Positions 63,880 through 64,000 of a DNA stretch of 64,000 nucleotides are shown one piece after another. The stretch's first letter is position 1. Every line of letters begins with the position of its first letter. The position numbers and the translations under genes were made by a program. The notes below the pieces were generated by a model. That model ran no database searches. It had not been told where the DNA came from and saw only the letters and a program-made list of their open reading frames with translations. Source of the stretch: Planotetraspora phitsanulokensis (lineage in GTDB: Bacteria > Actinomycetota > Actinomycetes > Streptosporangiales > Streptosporangiaceae); the NCBI RefSeq assembly GCF_016863295.1, contig NZ_BOOP01000008.1:186001-250000 (forward strand), written 5' to 3'.

Positions 63880-64000
63880 GCGGGCCGAGCTGGGAGTCGG
63901 CATCGGGTGGCGCTCGGAGATCGACCTGACCGTCGAGCGGATGGACGTCGACTTCGTCGAGGTGATCGCGGAGAACGTCGACCCCGCCCGGCTGCCGGAG
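63857..64000 (+). CDS. DUF692 (MNIO family) protein, N-terminal part (runs off right edge)
   Basis: The frame starts at GTG 63857, with GGAGGAGG 8 bases upstream inside the preceding gene, and continues off the window. The visible 48 residues include AELGVGIGWRSEIDLTVERM and VDFVEVIAENVD, which match the start of the DUF692/MbnB-like fold (an iron-dependent TIM barrel). MNIO enzymes convert peptide Cys or Asn residues to heterocycles and other products. Overlap with a Cys-tailed protein is the typical clue to substrate pairing. Confidence 0.75.
   Translation, partial: MAAEAEAERAELGVGIGWRSEIDLTVERMDVDFVEVIAENVDPARLPE

Overview
The window comes from the chromosome of a high-GC actinomycete. 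The evidence is very high GC, GTG and TTG starts, apparently leaderless promoters, a mycothiol gene (mca), an F420/FMN split-barrel oxidoreductase, and gene orders shared with mycobacteria and streptomycetes. The general look (PadR/HAAS pair, DUF6292-like protein, TIGR04222 proteins) suits the Streptosporangiales, but that placement is an inference. I see no phage, insertion sequence, CRISPR array or rRNA.

Layout. 1-3.3 kb: the edge of a sulfate-activation gene, an ECF sigma factor overlapping a beta-propeller membrane protein, and a methyltransferase. 3.5-12.2 kb: the conserved block mfd, SurA_N-like lipoprotein, mazG, eno, ftsB-like, DUF501, ppx, with an unusual inverted-repeat cassette before mazG. 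12.2-15.8 kb: a PadR/HAAS pair, a P450 and a family-5 uracil-DNA glycosylase. 15.8-18.7 kb: ndh behind three Rex-type boxes, then an ACT-domain protein coupled to a deformylase-like protein whose catalytic Glu is Gln, then a compact class I tRNA with anticodon UAA. 18.7-25.1 kb: a nucleoside-diphosphate-sugar-epimerase-like protein, a ribbon-helix-helix/Clp-N fusion next to an asparaginase-fold protein lacking both catalytic threonines, an orphan histidine kinase, a Bax-inhibitor-1 protein and small enzymes.

25.2-31.6 kb: thiolase, beta-propeller lipoprotein, SGNH hydrolase, cbs and metB (order like the fadA3 to metB block of M. tuberculosis). 31.6-36.1 kb: transporter, small membrane proteins, a GntR regulator and accessory genes. 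36.0-39.4 kb: a VWA protein paired with a MoxR-like AAA+ ATPase. 39.6-49.3 kb: FIST sensor protein, ROK sugar kinase, LysE exporter, ilvA, M1 peptidase, hppD with a divergent AsnC regulator, and a class A penicillin-binding protein. 49.3-56.7 kb: YyaL-like protein, mca, DUF4307, greA (again as in mycobacteria) and an NlpC/P60 hydrolase. 56.7-61.6 kb: a TetR/MFS efflux pair with a clear operator, an RHH-like regulator, and pckG behind two DasR-like sites.

The right edge (61.6-64.0 kb) holds the most unusual cassette: two paralogous TIGR04222 membrane proteins ending in Gly/Cys-rich tails, with similarly built leaders. The second overlaps the start of a DUF692 (MNIO) gene that runs off the window. 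MNIO enzymes are iron enzymes that modify cysteines in peptides, so this could be a system that modifies the cysteine tails of membrane proteins. That function is an inference. The second standout is the class I tRNA with a UUA-reading anticodon, in a genome where TTA codons are rare.
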